Assembly: GCA_014905825.1 (NCBI GenBank)
Contig: JACGCN010000001.1
Coordinates: forward strand, 3,534,001 to 3,598,000
Direction of reading: 5' to 3'
Source of the DNA: Lyophyllum atratum
Lineage: Eukaryota > Basidiomycota > Agaricomycetes > Agaricales > Lyophyllaceae
DNA length: 64,000 nt
Position 1 is the first letter of the stretch. The number at the start of each line of letters is the position of its first letter. Below the pieces are notes generated by a model. The model did no database searches. It had not been told where the DNA came from and was given only the letters and a program-made list of their open reading frames with translations. Of the stretch, positions 21,553-31,975 are shown piece after piece. Both the position numbers and the translations under genes were made by a program.

Positions 21553-24046
21553 CTATTCCTCATCTTCCTCGTCTTCCTCATCTTCAAAGGCTCCAGGAAC
21601 ATGGCGTTGCGATGATCGTCGGTTGCTTAATCGCACAGAACGGCGTCTCCCGGACGTCTCTCGCTCTTCTTGTTTGTTCTTCTCGACCCAGTCTTCTAAT
21701 GCACCAGGCATCTTTAACAGGCCTTTCCATTCGTGTCTTGCAACGGTGCTTCCTCCATGGCTACTTTCCCATGCCGCGCTCATAATCACAGGTTCCTAGA
21801 GATGCCATAAGTCTTTTTGGCGGCAAGGTAGAAATAAATGCACACCTGTGAATGCCAGCTGACATCTCGCACGCACACAGCTGAACGCCGATCCTTTGTC
21901 ATGGGATATTCCGGTTCAGAGGAATCAAACGACATAGGCAGTGTCTTTGAACGATCTAAAACTTGCACGACTCTCCCGTCGAGTGACCAGATCTAAAGTA
22001 AAGACTTCTTAGCATAGGACACGAAGGCGACCAGGCGATTAGTGCACACATGTATTCGGCCATCGGCAGACCCAGAGTAGAGATACTGAGCACCTGTCGT
22101 TTCCATTGGACTAAAGTGGCACCTGATAAGCGTGCGCAAGACAGAGTGACCATAGTACGTCATGACACTGCAGTCGAGCGGGTGGGTGGGATATCTTGGC
22201 CCTGGGTAGTGAGGATATCTGCTCTGATGTTAATGGGTGGAATAGGTTGAATATCGGCAGAAAAACCTGTAATCAAAGTTGGGTGCTCCGTAGTGCTTCC
22301 TCTGTACAGATTCAAGTTCTTGACTGCTTCGCATTTTGCGCAAATCCCATAGGCGCATCGCCTGATCTTTACCATTAGACACGATATAGCGGCCGTCGCC
22401 TTTTGCTGAGACGTATGTAATGCCTTCGGTATGGCCAATAAGAACGCCGGATGGCTTTTGAGAGGCCCCCAGTGACCGCCGATCCCTGAGTCGGCCCATG
22501 AGATGAGAGCTAAAAAGTCTCCTGGCGATTTACATACCAAATTTTGATGAACGTGTCGTCTGACGCGCTGACAAGCACGTTTCCGGACGCAGTGTCTGCC
22601 CAGCAACAGCTATTCACATCGTCGCTATGTGCAGCTATCTTGACTGTTCTACGATTCGCAAGAAGGTCATAGACTGTGAACTCAATATAAGCGATTGTTG
22701 GCTCAGACAGGGGCATACACTCCTCACCAAATATTTTCCCGCTGCCTCCTGCGACCACCTCGTTACCATCAGCCGAGAAACGACAACTCCAGATGCCAAA
22801 GCTTTCGCCATAGCCCCATATATTCGTCGTTCGTGAAGGATCAGAAAAGGGGATCGGTATCTGGACTGGCGACTCATCATGAATATTGGTCATATACACA
22901 GTCGGTGTCTGCGGCATGGTAAGGATATGTAAGGCATAATAAAGACGAAGGAAACACTTACTATTGAGGAATATATCATCCTGTGCACACAGCGTCAATG
23001 ACGGACAAATTGACTGAAGGGCGATCGAAGCGCTGACCTCTCATTATCCGGCGAGAGGTTGGCGTCGGTAATTGTCCACCGTCCTGGATTGCCTTGAATA
23101 GACCTCCGAACCTTCATATTGGTCTGGAGACTTGCATCCGAATACAGTCGTGCTGCCCCTCGTCCATCATGAGGTAGAGGAGGCACAGTGGTGTCGAAGA
23201 CGTGAAGACGAAAGTCTAATTGACTGAGGTAAATTTGAGCACGCCAAATGATATACATCATATTACCTTGAGAGCATGTGTAATAAAAAGAAGAATCTGA
23301 GCAACGCTGTGAGTCTCACCGAGTCCGATGTTACCTGGAGTAGTTACCTGCAGAGTATTGCCCGGTATAAATGTTCGCATCATAGGCAGCGACGGCTGTG
23401 CCGTTGGAGTTGGGTATGAGATTCTGGTAGTAGATGAGATCCAGTGCACTTGTGCCAAACACATAATCCTACATTTGCATAGTCCTCCTTGTAAGTGTGT
23501 GGTTGTGCCCGTTGAGCACGATTCAAAATAAGCTTGGCAATGTTAATATCGTTGCGTCGTGATCGTAACTTGTGCGCAACTCTCCCAAAGTCTCCACTGT
23601 CAAGTAACTCGACACCTGCTTGCTGAGGTTCTGTAGTTTTCGGGCCTGTCCACTGCACGTGCGCGGACGCACGATATGCGTTGTAGTAGTTATCATCCTC
23701 GTCTTCATCCTCGTCTTCATCTGGATCCTCTTCCTGGAGTGCAAAGTCCTGCAGCCGACCCCCACGGACTCCAGCACTTCCTAAGAGCCGCGTGAGGTCG
23801 TGGAGATTGATTCCAGAGAGACTGATAGTCTGCTGGCCATCCCGGCTTGCTTGCGGTCCACCACCGGCCTGCATCGTGAATAGGGCTGCACAGTTAAATC
23901 AACACCTGCTTGAGATATCGATACAGTCTAGGTTGATACTGCTTACTGCCTAGTATCTCCTGGATCGAGGCGGTTTGACCTGGTGCTTCGCTGGTCGGTG
24001 GGCCCTCATCTTCTTCTTCGGTTTGGATGTCCCAGTCTGTCTGCAT
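21553..24046 (-). CDS. DCAF11: DCAF11/LEC14B-like WD40 protein
   Basis: DCAF11-type proteins are WD40 substrate receptors of CUL4-DDB1 ubiquitin ligases. The N-terminal part has an acidic run (DPDEDEDEDEDDNYYNAYR) and helices (SRRNDINIAKLILNRAQRAQ). WD repeats follow: VRRSIQGNPGRWTITDANLS, GESFGIWSCRFSADGNEVVA, HSDDVNSCCWADTASGNVLV with SASDDTFIKIW, and GHTEGITYVSAKGDGRYIVS with NGKDQAMRLWDLRKM. The repeat set and its order match DCAF11/LEC14B. The end is an acidic tail, GAFEDEEDEEDEE. I prefer ATG 24046 (MQTDWDIQTEEEDEG). An in-frame ATG at 24187 exists, but the added residues look like untranslated leader, with a CCAAT box at 24154-24158. It is divergent from the TBL1-like gene. Confidence 0.8.
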
Positions 24047-24245
24047 GGCGCTGCGATGAGAATATGTGCTGGAGCCTGAGGTGCTTACCCAGCGATGCGG
24101 GGTGACCGTGCCGGCATCGACGTAGGAGTCGCCCGATGCCGAGCGATCGATCACCCCAATCGGTAGCATCCAAGCAGGTGCAAACATCGGCTAGCGTTGC
24201 GTCTTGCGGCGCTCAACGCTGCTCAACCTGCTAATGACCCTCGCG

Positions 24246-26530
24246 ATGGACCTCTCACTCCGCATAAGTGCGGACGAGGTCAACTGCCTCATATATGCAT
24301 ATCTTCTTGACTCTGGTATTTATTCTTCCTTTGCACCATCCGCATTGACATTGATTCATGTCCAGGCTTCACACACTCTGCCTTCGCCGTCAAAATGGAA
24401 GGTCAACTCGACCGCTCTCCGCATGCGTCGAAACACATTCCGCGCGGGGAACTCATTGAACTTCTTGGGAAGTCTCTGCTTTACTTAGAGGTCGAATCGC
24501 ATTGGAAAGGCGACGCGCTCACGAACAACTGTAAATCTGGATTCTCGCTGCTCGAACCACACGTGTGCTCCCTCGAAGCTATACCCGAAAAGCCTGTCCA
24601 AATTACCCCTGCACCTGTGACACCTATCGATACATCTATGAAACCTGCCAAAGCGAATGGCCCACCTGTTGATGCTGCCTTGAAACGTAAAGACTCGCCG
24701 ACGACGGCGGCGACGGAAGGCCCAGCGGAGAAGCGCGCGAAGAAAGATCCAGATGATATGGACATCGACTCCTCATCCGATTGTAGGCTCATTGCTTTTC
24801 TCACTCTCCATCGACGCTAACGCGCTTGCGCCTATCAAGCCACGAAGGCGAAGCCTCCTCCACCAGAACCGGTTAAGCCCGTGAACATTTTGACAGAATC
24901 GATATCCAAGAAACCATCGAAGCCCAAGCCGCGTGCACAAGGCCCCGGAGATGACACGACTAACCCAAGCGCGATTCTTCTACTTGAAGGTCATAAAACA
25001 GAGGTAGCATATCATTCTAATCCTACAATCTATTCACCTTCATCGCAACCCTTGTCACCATTAGGTCTTCGTCTGTGGATTCAATCCTGTGAAGCATGAG
25101 CTATTGGCTACTGGGTAAGCATTCATTTTATGCTCAGCACCATCAACTAATAGTTATATCTCCCAGCTCTAAAGACGCCGTTGTGAATCTATGGAATCTG
25201 CCGAAACCTCCGGAAGGACCAGATAAATTCGCCGCGCCAGTGGCTCCAATCGTCATTGATTACTTTGCCAAACCTGAACAAGGGGATCTAACGTCCCTAC
25301 ATTGGAATGCAGACGGGACACTTGTAGCGATTGGCTCCTATGACTCCATGCTCCGAGTGTGCACATCTACTGGCTCTCTATATTTCTCGAATCCGCAGCA
25401 CCAGGTAATTACAGTGTCCCACTTGCTTTCGGCTACTCACTATTCTGCTTTTCCATTGAGAAGGGTCCCATCTTCGCAACAAGGTTTTCGAAATCCGGCA
25501 AATGGTTGTTAACTGCAAGTCTGGATGGTACTGCCTGCCTTTGGGATGTAAAGGACAGACGTCTTCATAAGCAATATCGATGCCACACTGGTAATATGCT
25601 CTTAGATGTTGATCTTAGAGGCTGCTATGCTGACCCTCATGTTTCTAGACTGCTGTCTAGATGTAGACTGGCTAGATGACGAAACGTTCGCGACTTGTGG
25701 TGCTGATCATATTATCTTTATTATGCGGGTGAATGAACCCCAGCCCCTCAAGACATTAACGTGCGTTGATCGCGATATTGCAGTATGTACCCAACATGAC
25801 ACTTTTCGTTTAGGGGACATATGAACGAAATCAACCAAATTAAAAGCAACCCCTCCGGAACTCGCCTAGCATCATGTTCGGACGACATGACTGCCCGGGT
25901 GTGGAATGTTAGCAGCCTCGGAAACGCAGACAGCATTCCGGGACTGGTGGCATCCGATGCTGTGGTTGTTTTGGAGGGGCACAAACATTCAGTCAGCACG
26001 CTTGGTTGGTGTCCTGACCAAACGATTGGAGCTCATCCGCTGGTCGCAACGTAAGTCATGACGCATCATTCGGCTCCAACCCATCGTTCGATCTGGCTGC
26101 TTCTAGGTCATCCTTTGACGGTACTGCCCGTCTATGGGATTCGGTAACCGGGGAGTGCTTGAAAGTATTTTCGGACCATAAACGGCCCGTCTACACATTG
26201 GCATTCAGCCCTAACGGACACTGGCTAGCTACGGGCAGCGGTGACGGTTGGCTACATGTCTACAACGTGGTGGTGAGCACTCCCATCCTTTGTATTCAAT
26301 TACTCCGGCTTATCCTAGAGCAGGCGCAGGAGAAGAGATGGTCATGGTACGCCGGAGCGGAAAGACCCGGTGTGTTCGAGATTGACTGGCAGGTGGCTGA
26401 GGGCATAAACCGGATTGCTTTGGCGCTGGAATGCCGCCAAGTTGCTGTGATTGATGTGACCAAGATACCTGCATTGCAGGATGCACCATCACTGCGGCGG
26501 ACAGGCACGAAGGCAATGTACGCTAGTTAG
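24246..26530 (+). CDS. TBL1: TBL1/SIF2-like LisH-WD40 co-repressor subunit
   Basis: TBL1 (human) and Sif2 (yeast) are WD40 subunits of SMRT/NCoR or Set3 histone deacetylase complexes. The LisH domain is split by an intron: ISADEVNCLIYAYLLDSG joined to FTHSAFAVKMEG. The F-box-like/tetramerisation region follows (ELIELLGKSLLYLEVESHW). A Lys/Asp-rich linker (KRAKKDPDDMDIDSSSD) precedes an eight-bladed propeller from about 24960. Blades include LLLEGHKTEV, LTSLHWNADGTLVAIGSYD, ATRFSKSGKWLLTASLDG, VDWLDDETFATCGAD, GTRLASCSDDMTARVWNV, SSFDGTARLWD and AFSPNGHWLATGSGDG. An in-frame ATG at 24234 would add four residues. Its partner family, SIN3, is encoded at 6.7-11.1 kb, but the two belong to different HDAC complexes. 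Confidence 0.9.
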
Positions 26531-26784
26531 GCTGTGAGTGCACGTTAGACTATACTTATTTTAATTTCCCATGTTGTAAATGCGTCGGAGGAGACTTGTA
26601 TTTTTGTTGTCGGTAGCTCTGCGTCAATGACAGTGCGTGGCAGGACGCGTAGCCGAAAACAGCCTAAAATGGACATTTGCTGGAAATGACGCAACGTTCC
26701 CGGCAGGTTCGGCGTGACGGCAATGATTATCAGGTTCATTCGTCAACTTTCGACGGAGTATCTTCCCTCATCTTGCTCTCAACC

Positions 26785-28122
26785 ATGTCTATGTTCTGCC
26801 TGGGCACACTCCGTCCGTTGCTCGTGTCGACGCCCCTGCGCGTCTCGGCGCGGCAGACTATCGCAACACGCCCCCTTAGCACCTTCCGCCCAAAGGCGAA
26901 TTCACTGCTCAATAAACTTCGCCCTACCACTGGGGCGCCTGGGACGTTCACCAAAGGATCTCGGTCGTATATGCTGGAGCCGCCCGTTGTTCCCCAGACG
27001 CAAGGAATCTCATGGCAGCGTATGGCGATGACTGCTGTATGTCCAGTCCGAACGAACATTGGTTCGCGTGCTGAGAACTTATTCGCTATAGGCGGGCGTT
27101 GCTGGAGCCGTAATCGTGATCAATGGAGTGTTAAACCGCGAGACACGAGACGCTCTGTCCCCGGCAGAAAGGGCATATCTTAACAAAAGCTTCCAATACA
27201 CTGGTGCTGGACTAGCGATAACTGCCATCGCCGCTCGCGCGATGTTCAAGTCTGGACTTGCCGTTAGGATCATGGCCACTAATCCTTGTTCGTAATATGC
27301 TCTCCACTTCTCCCAATTCTTCATGCTGAGATGGATGCTGGCGAATAGGGATGGTGCTTGGAGTTAGTCTTGTTGGAGGCATAGGATCTATTTTGGGCGT
27401 GTTCTACACTCCTCCCGAAAAGACGGTGCAGAAGCACTTGTTTTGGCTGGTTCGTCGTCACCTTGGCCTCACTTCCTTCTCACAGCTCCAACTGAACGAT
27501 GGGTGTTCTAGGCCTTTAATGGCTTCCAAGCAGCGACTCTGAGTCCTCTATTCTTCTTCAGCCCCGCCATCCTCTCTCGAGCAGCGCTATACACCTGCGG
27601 AGTCGTGGGTGCGATCTCATATGTTGGCGCGACTGCGAAGTAAGTCACTTTGCGCTCTGCGCTCACATATCCGACACTTATGACCGCGATAGAAATGACA
27701 AATACCTCAATTGGGGTGCACCTCTTCTCGCTGGTGTGACGGTAGTCGCTTTGAGCTCTCTTGCACCCATGGCTTTGCCTCTGGGACTGCGTGGCCTTGC
27801 CGTCACCGAAGCAATTTCTCTCTATGGTGGCTTGGCTGTCTTCGGTGGATTTGTCCTTTACGAGTGAGTTGAGTTGCTGTTTCTAAGTGCGGAATATACC
27901 AACGTCTGCCCTTCACTAGCACGCAGAAGATCCTGCTTCACGCTCGACTTGCAGAGCAAGGACTCCTGCCGCCTGATCCCATCAATGAAGCCATCAGTTT
28001 GCAACTGGACATGGTCAACATTTTGTGAGCTTTGTCCTCTTTCATGATACATCGAGTTATTGACATTCGTTCGTAGCATCCGTCTCGTGCAAATCTTGTC
28101 TATGCAGCAGAGGAGAAAGTAG
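26785..28122 (+). CDS. GHITM: GHITM/TMBIM5-like mitochondrial inner-membrane protein (BAX inhibitor-1 family)
   Basis: GHITM (MICS1, TMBIM5) is a seven-TM mitochondrial protein linked to cristae and to Ca2+/H+ exchange. From ATG 26785 the N-terminus is rich in Arg/Ser/Thr without acidic residues (PLLVSTPLRVSARQTIATRP), a likely mitochondrial presequence. Spans follow: AGVAGAVIVINGVL, GAGLAITAIAARAMF, LVGGIGSILGVFY, LSPLFFFSPAILSRAALYTC, GVVGAISYVGATA, WGAPLLAGVTVVALSS and SLYGGLAVFGGFVLYDTQKI. The end carries the family's YDTQ motif and the helix NEAISLQLDMVNIFIRLVQI, stopping at 28122. Five or six introns are needed. It is convergent with SLY1. Confidence 0.85.
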
Positions 28123-28294
28123 ATTTTCATAATCCTATTCCAAGGACTATCATTCAGATTGCTTAGCATCCCCACTTGTATCAAAAGATTTATGTAGCCG
28201 GTCCAGATAATATTGTAATAACAGCACTTTCACCTCTCTAAGTGAACGACACGGTCCATACATCACTCAACTCATCCGTCACTCACTCTGCCCG

Positions 28295-30821
28295 TCAAAT
28301 AGTCACCGCCTTACCGAGCCCATCCAGCGTTTTGACGAATCCTCCGGGGTCCACGATATCAGTCCCGCCATACGTCACCCTCTTCCCTGTTCGATTTGCC
28401 CATTCCTCCAGATTCCCGTACTCCACATACCCGGCGCCACCCACCATGAACACCATGGCCTCTGCGAAAGCCATACGCTTGCCCCTGGTCGCCCCGCTTC
28501 CTCCCGCAGCTCCAGGAAGCCCCGCATACGCGTGCCGTAGGGCTCGTGGGTCGAGGAAGATGTAGTCATCGGTTTCTTGCAGGGACTGGTTTGATGCGGC
28601 GGAGGAATCCATCAGGGCCTCTGTGAGGCGCGTGACGGGGAGGAGCTTATTGGTAGGCAGGAAGTTCTTGACGCCAGAGATGAGATTCTCAAGCCCGCCT
28701 TCCTTGAGGCGGTCCGTAAGCTACAGGTCCAGGTGTTAGTGTTAGAATCGATTTTATCACTTGTTGATGAATGTCGAACGCACCCTGTTACCCAATGCGC
28801 TGAACCCCTTGAACAGCTCCCCACCCTGCCCTGCGACGGAGCCAAGGTTGGGCGTCTGGTTCCCGCTCGCGGTGCTTGTCGACATCGTCATGCGTGAGAT
28901 CTCCCTCGTGCGTCGAACGTAGTCGAAGGCTGCGATGTCCGCGCCAGCGGCCTTGAGCTCCTTCTCGAGCTCGTTGATGTCCTCGCGTGTGATGACATTA
29001 TCTGGTGAGGATAGATAGAATACGAGTACAAGGCGCAGCTTGTCGAGCGGAGTGAAGGCGCCGTCGGGCCGTGGGGCTCGGAGGGTTTCGAGGATGGAGG
29101 CGACGGTCTGTATAGGTTGTTAGTGCGCGACATGAAGGGCATACCGATTGAAGTACCTGTTTGTTGATGGCTTCCTCTGTACTGAACAGTTCGTCCAGAC
29201 CACGCTGCTTGATGTGCTCCAGGAGCGCGCTGGCAATGTTCATGTGTGTATCGAGCGTCGCCTTCCGCGCTGTCAGCTCTGGAAGTTGCGTAATCGCCGT
29301 CTTCAGATGCGCTGCATTTGTTGAGATGTCCCTGGGAAATGCATGAGTCCAAGCTCAGGGTGATCGTTCAGGGGACTCACAGCTGTGATATGTCGTTGAC
29401 GTTGCTCACACCCGTGCTCCTCGTGATCTCCGCTGCGTCCTGCTTGTACTTACTCAGTTCCGTGTCAATCTCTTCGGCCACCTGCGGGAACGGATTCGCT
29501 GCGTTGCGCGCCCAGAAAAAGTCCTTCGAATCAAGGTCATACTCCTTTTTGGGCTGCTCTTTGGACGTCACGACGACGCGGTTGAGTTTGATTTCAAGGC
29601 AGTCGGAGACAAGGGCTTGGTATGTCCAACCGTGTAATAGGACTGAGACCAGGTCGACGTTGCGGTCAAGGATGAGGAGAACTACGGAAAAAGGTATATT
29701 TGTCAGTAAAGCGTGGTGAGTATGGAGAAAGTGGTCGTACGAGGACGTTGGAGGTTCGATAGGCCGGTAGCGTCTTGTGCAAAGAGTGCAGGAGACGAAG
29801 AGGTAGAGCGTGATGCGGTGAGGATGGCATCGCGAATCTTGGTATCCAGTTTCTTGGCAATCATCTCAGCGGCATTTCCACGAGGTGCTCGGATGAATGG
29901 GACGTGTCCTGCACAAGGCAAGATCAGGTGAAGATTATGGGAAACGGTAGGGCTCCACGAACCCATTGTTACGACTGCGCTGAACAGCCCATTTGCAACG
30001 CGTTCAATTTCCTCCTCAATCTGCTGGTCTGTAGAGGAGGGTGAATTTAGGATTGTGTAAGTTGATTGCGGAATCGTGGTCAGTTCGGGCTGCTGGGTCG
30101 GGCTGGAATCATTTGGTCGTGGAGGTGGTGTTGGTAGTAGCGAGAAGAGGGACGGTGAGGGTGCAATGAAGGAGAGGTATTGGTCGAGAACCTAACTCAG
30201 AAGAATATGTAAGATGAGAAGGGGAGGGGTTTGTGGATGTGACAAACTTGTTCTATAAGTTCTCCTGTGCCGTCTTGTGCAGCGGAAGCAGCCAACTCTT
30301 CCAAGAGGGCGCGTGGCAAGGGCTCCACGAAGTTGATATGAAACGATTCGTACAGGGACTTTTGGAGATCCTCTGCTATTCGCCTGATGTTCGCAAGGGT
30401 CGGGGAGACAAAATATACTGCTGGAACATCCGGAAGCGGCGGTCGGAGGGAGTGTAATTGTCTGCGAAGTGCGAAATTAGCTCATGTAAGGTGAGACGGA
30501 CGAGGCCTTACACATGAAGAGTTACACCGACATCACGTAGGTCCTGTACGCGTAATACAGTCGCCAGGACGTCTTTGGTCTGCTGGTCTAAAACCAAAAT
30601 TTTCCAGACCGGGGGACCTGTTGGTTGTGTATTCTTGATGCCTGACCCATGCTTTCCAGCAATCGCAGACTCTGTGGGGTTGTTCAGGTTGAGCAAGGCA
30701 AGAATTGCTTCCGTCTGGGCATGCTGGAGCGTTGCACGAGCCGGGGTGGCCTGGCTGGCATTGTGAGGAGGAGATTGAGAGATGAGCAGAGACCACTGAC
30801 CTGTCTGACCGAACTTGCCAT
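28295..30821 (-). CDS. SLY1: SLY1, Sec1/Munc18 protein of ER-Golgi fusion
   Basis: SLY1 binds the syntaxin Sed5 and drives SNARE assembly in ER-Golgi transport. The start is a 21-nt exon, 30821-30801 (MASSVRQ), then a 50-nt intron (GTCAGT donor) joining to [20 protein letters not shown]. Family landmarks follow: [20 protein letters not shown] with [30 protein letters not shown]; the [20 protein letters not shown] segment; [20 protein letters not shown]; and the end [20 protein letters not shown], ending VTI at 28295. The length (about 680 residues) fits SLY1. Overlapping longer ORFs toward 30955 are in other frames or lack an ATG that agrees with the conserved N-terminal helix. Confidence 0.92.
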
Positions 30822-31200
30822 GGTCGCAGATGATTGCGGCGGGCCTGCATAACTCGACAATTCCACGTTTCTGTGGTACGGACACGTGACATGATCGCGC
30901 TACCCCTTTCGGGCGGCCTAGGGCCTAGACCGCGACGTGCGCCAAAATTATCCACAGCCTAGAATCCAAGCCATGCAATGATGCATCCCTGCCCTACAGC
31001 CAGCTGTTTATGTGTATCAACGCGTCCAAGAACATCACCGGGCCTCGCAACGTAACTCGGTAGGTGCTGTTCCTACATATAAATTGAAATGGTCCCAGCC
31101 CAAAGTTGCAACCCCCCACATCTCATCCACAGTGAGTTCTGTCCTAGCCTTGACTCGGAGGGCACCACCCTTATTGAACGATTGTGTCCAGTAACTTATA

Positions 31201-31416
31201 ATGGGCTGCATCCCGAGCAAGCAGAAGGTAGCAACACCTGACCAGCATGATGGTGCCCCCGCCAAGAAGAACATTCTTCCGCTAAGCACCAAAAGCCTAG
31301 AGTCGTCACAAGTGCCATCATCCGCACCCGCATCTGCTGCTCCGCCTTGGGTGAGCGGTCACCAGCGGATGGTGGTCGAGAAGAATGGAGACGTTCAGTT
31401 CAAATCCCACTCATGA
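31201..31416 (+). CDS. Small protein with dual-acylation N-terminus (71 aa)
   Basis: A single-exon ORF of 71 residues starts MGCIPSKQKVATP. Gly2 with Ser at position 6 and Lys at 7 fits an N-myristoylation signal. Cys3 next to it is a typical palmitoylation site, and MGCxxS starts occur on membrane-tethered kinases and small signalling proteins. The rest is polar and Pro/Ser/Ala-rich, ending VVEKNGDVQFKSHS. There is no hydrophobic segment. A TATAAA at 31078-31083 lies 118 bp upstream. I do not recognise a family. The acylation motif argues for a real gene anchored at a membrane; coding status is otherwise unproven. Confidence 0.5.
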   Translation: MGCIPSKQKVATPDQHDGAPAKKNILPLSTKSLESSQVPSSAPASAAPPWVSGHQRMVVEKNGDVQFKSHS

Positions 31417-31975
31417 GTGCGTAGATCAGTGATAGACCGAGCCATAACGTCCAGTGATGATCTTTGTAGCGAACACTGTCGTAAAGCATGATTTTTCTTC
31501 TTGCGTTCCCTGTGGGATGCGATGTCACCAATTGTCTCTCCATCGTTCCTTTTCCCAGGTTGTACATACATAAATAGTCGAATCCACCGTGACGCTGCCT
31601 TTTGCTCCTTCTGACCGAAAAGGGAGTTGTTTCCTGGGAGACAGGAAGAAACAACGTAACGATGAGAGAGCTCCCGGGCCACGGCTTGTACTTGTATTTA
31701 TCGACTCGTCCTTCGGAGACTGCAGTCTAGAACGTAACTGTTCATTGTCACAACCCTTCCCGACCTCCAAGTTCCCGTCGCCGCCTCGCGTTAGCATCGT
31801 GCTTGCCGATCACTTCGCGATAGATCGTCGCAACCGAGTTTTCCGAATTAGGCAGGAACATTTTGGTTCAAACCTTCACGGAAAGTGGACTAATCGCAGT
31901 GGCCACAGTTTTCTCTTGCCCACTCGCCTATACCCTGCCCATTGTGGCATCTAACGACTATTGACGACTGCTATC
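31417..31975. other. Intergenic spacer
   Basis: About 560 bases hold the 3' end of the small acylated-protein gene and the promoter of the CSC1-like gene. Overlapping short ORFs on both strands show no motif. Confidence 0.45.

Noticed and set aside
30822..30955. Longer SLY1 start in upstream frames
   Set aside because: Those frames lack an ATG in phase with the conserved [11 protein letters not shown] helix; a 21-nt exon plus a 50-nt intron explains the start better.
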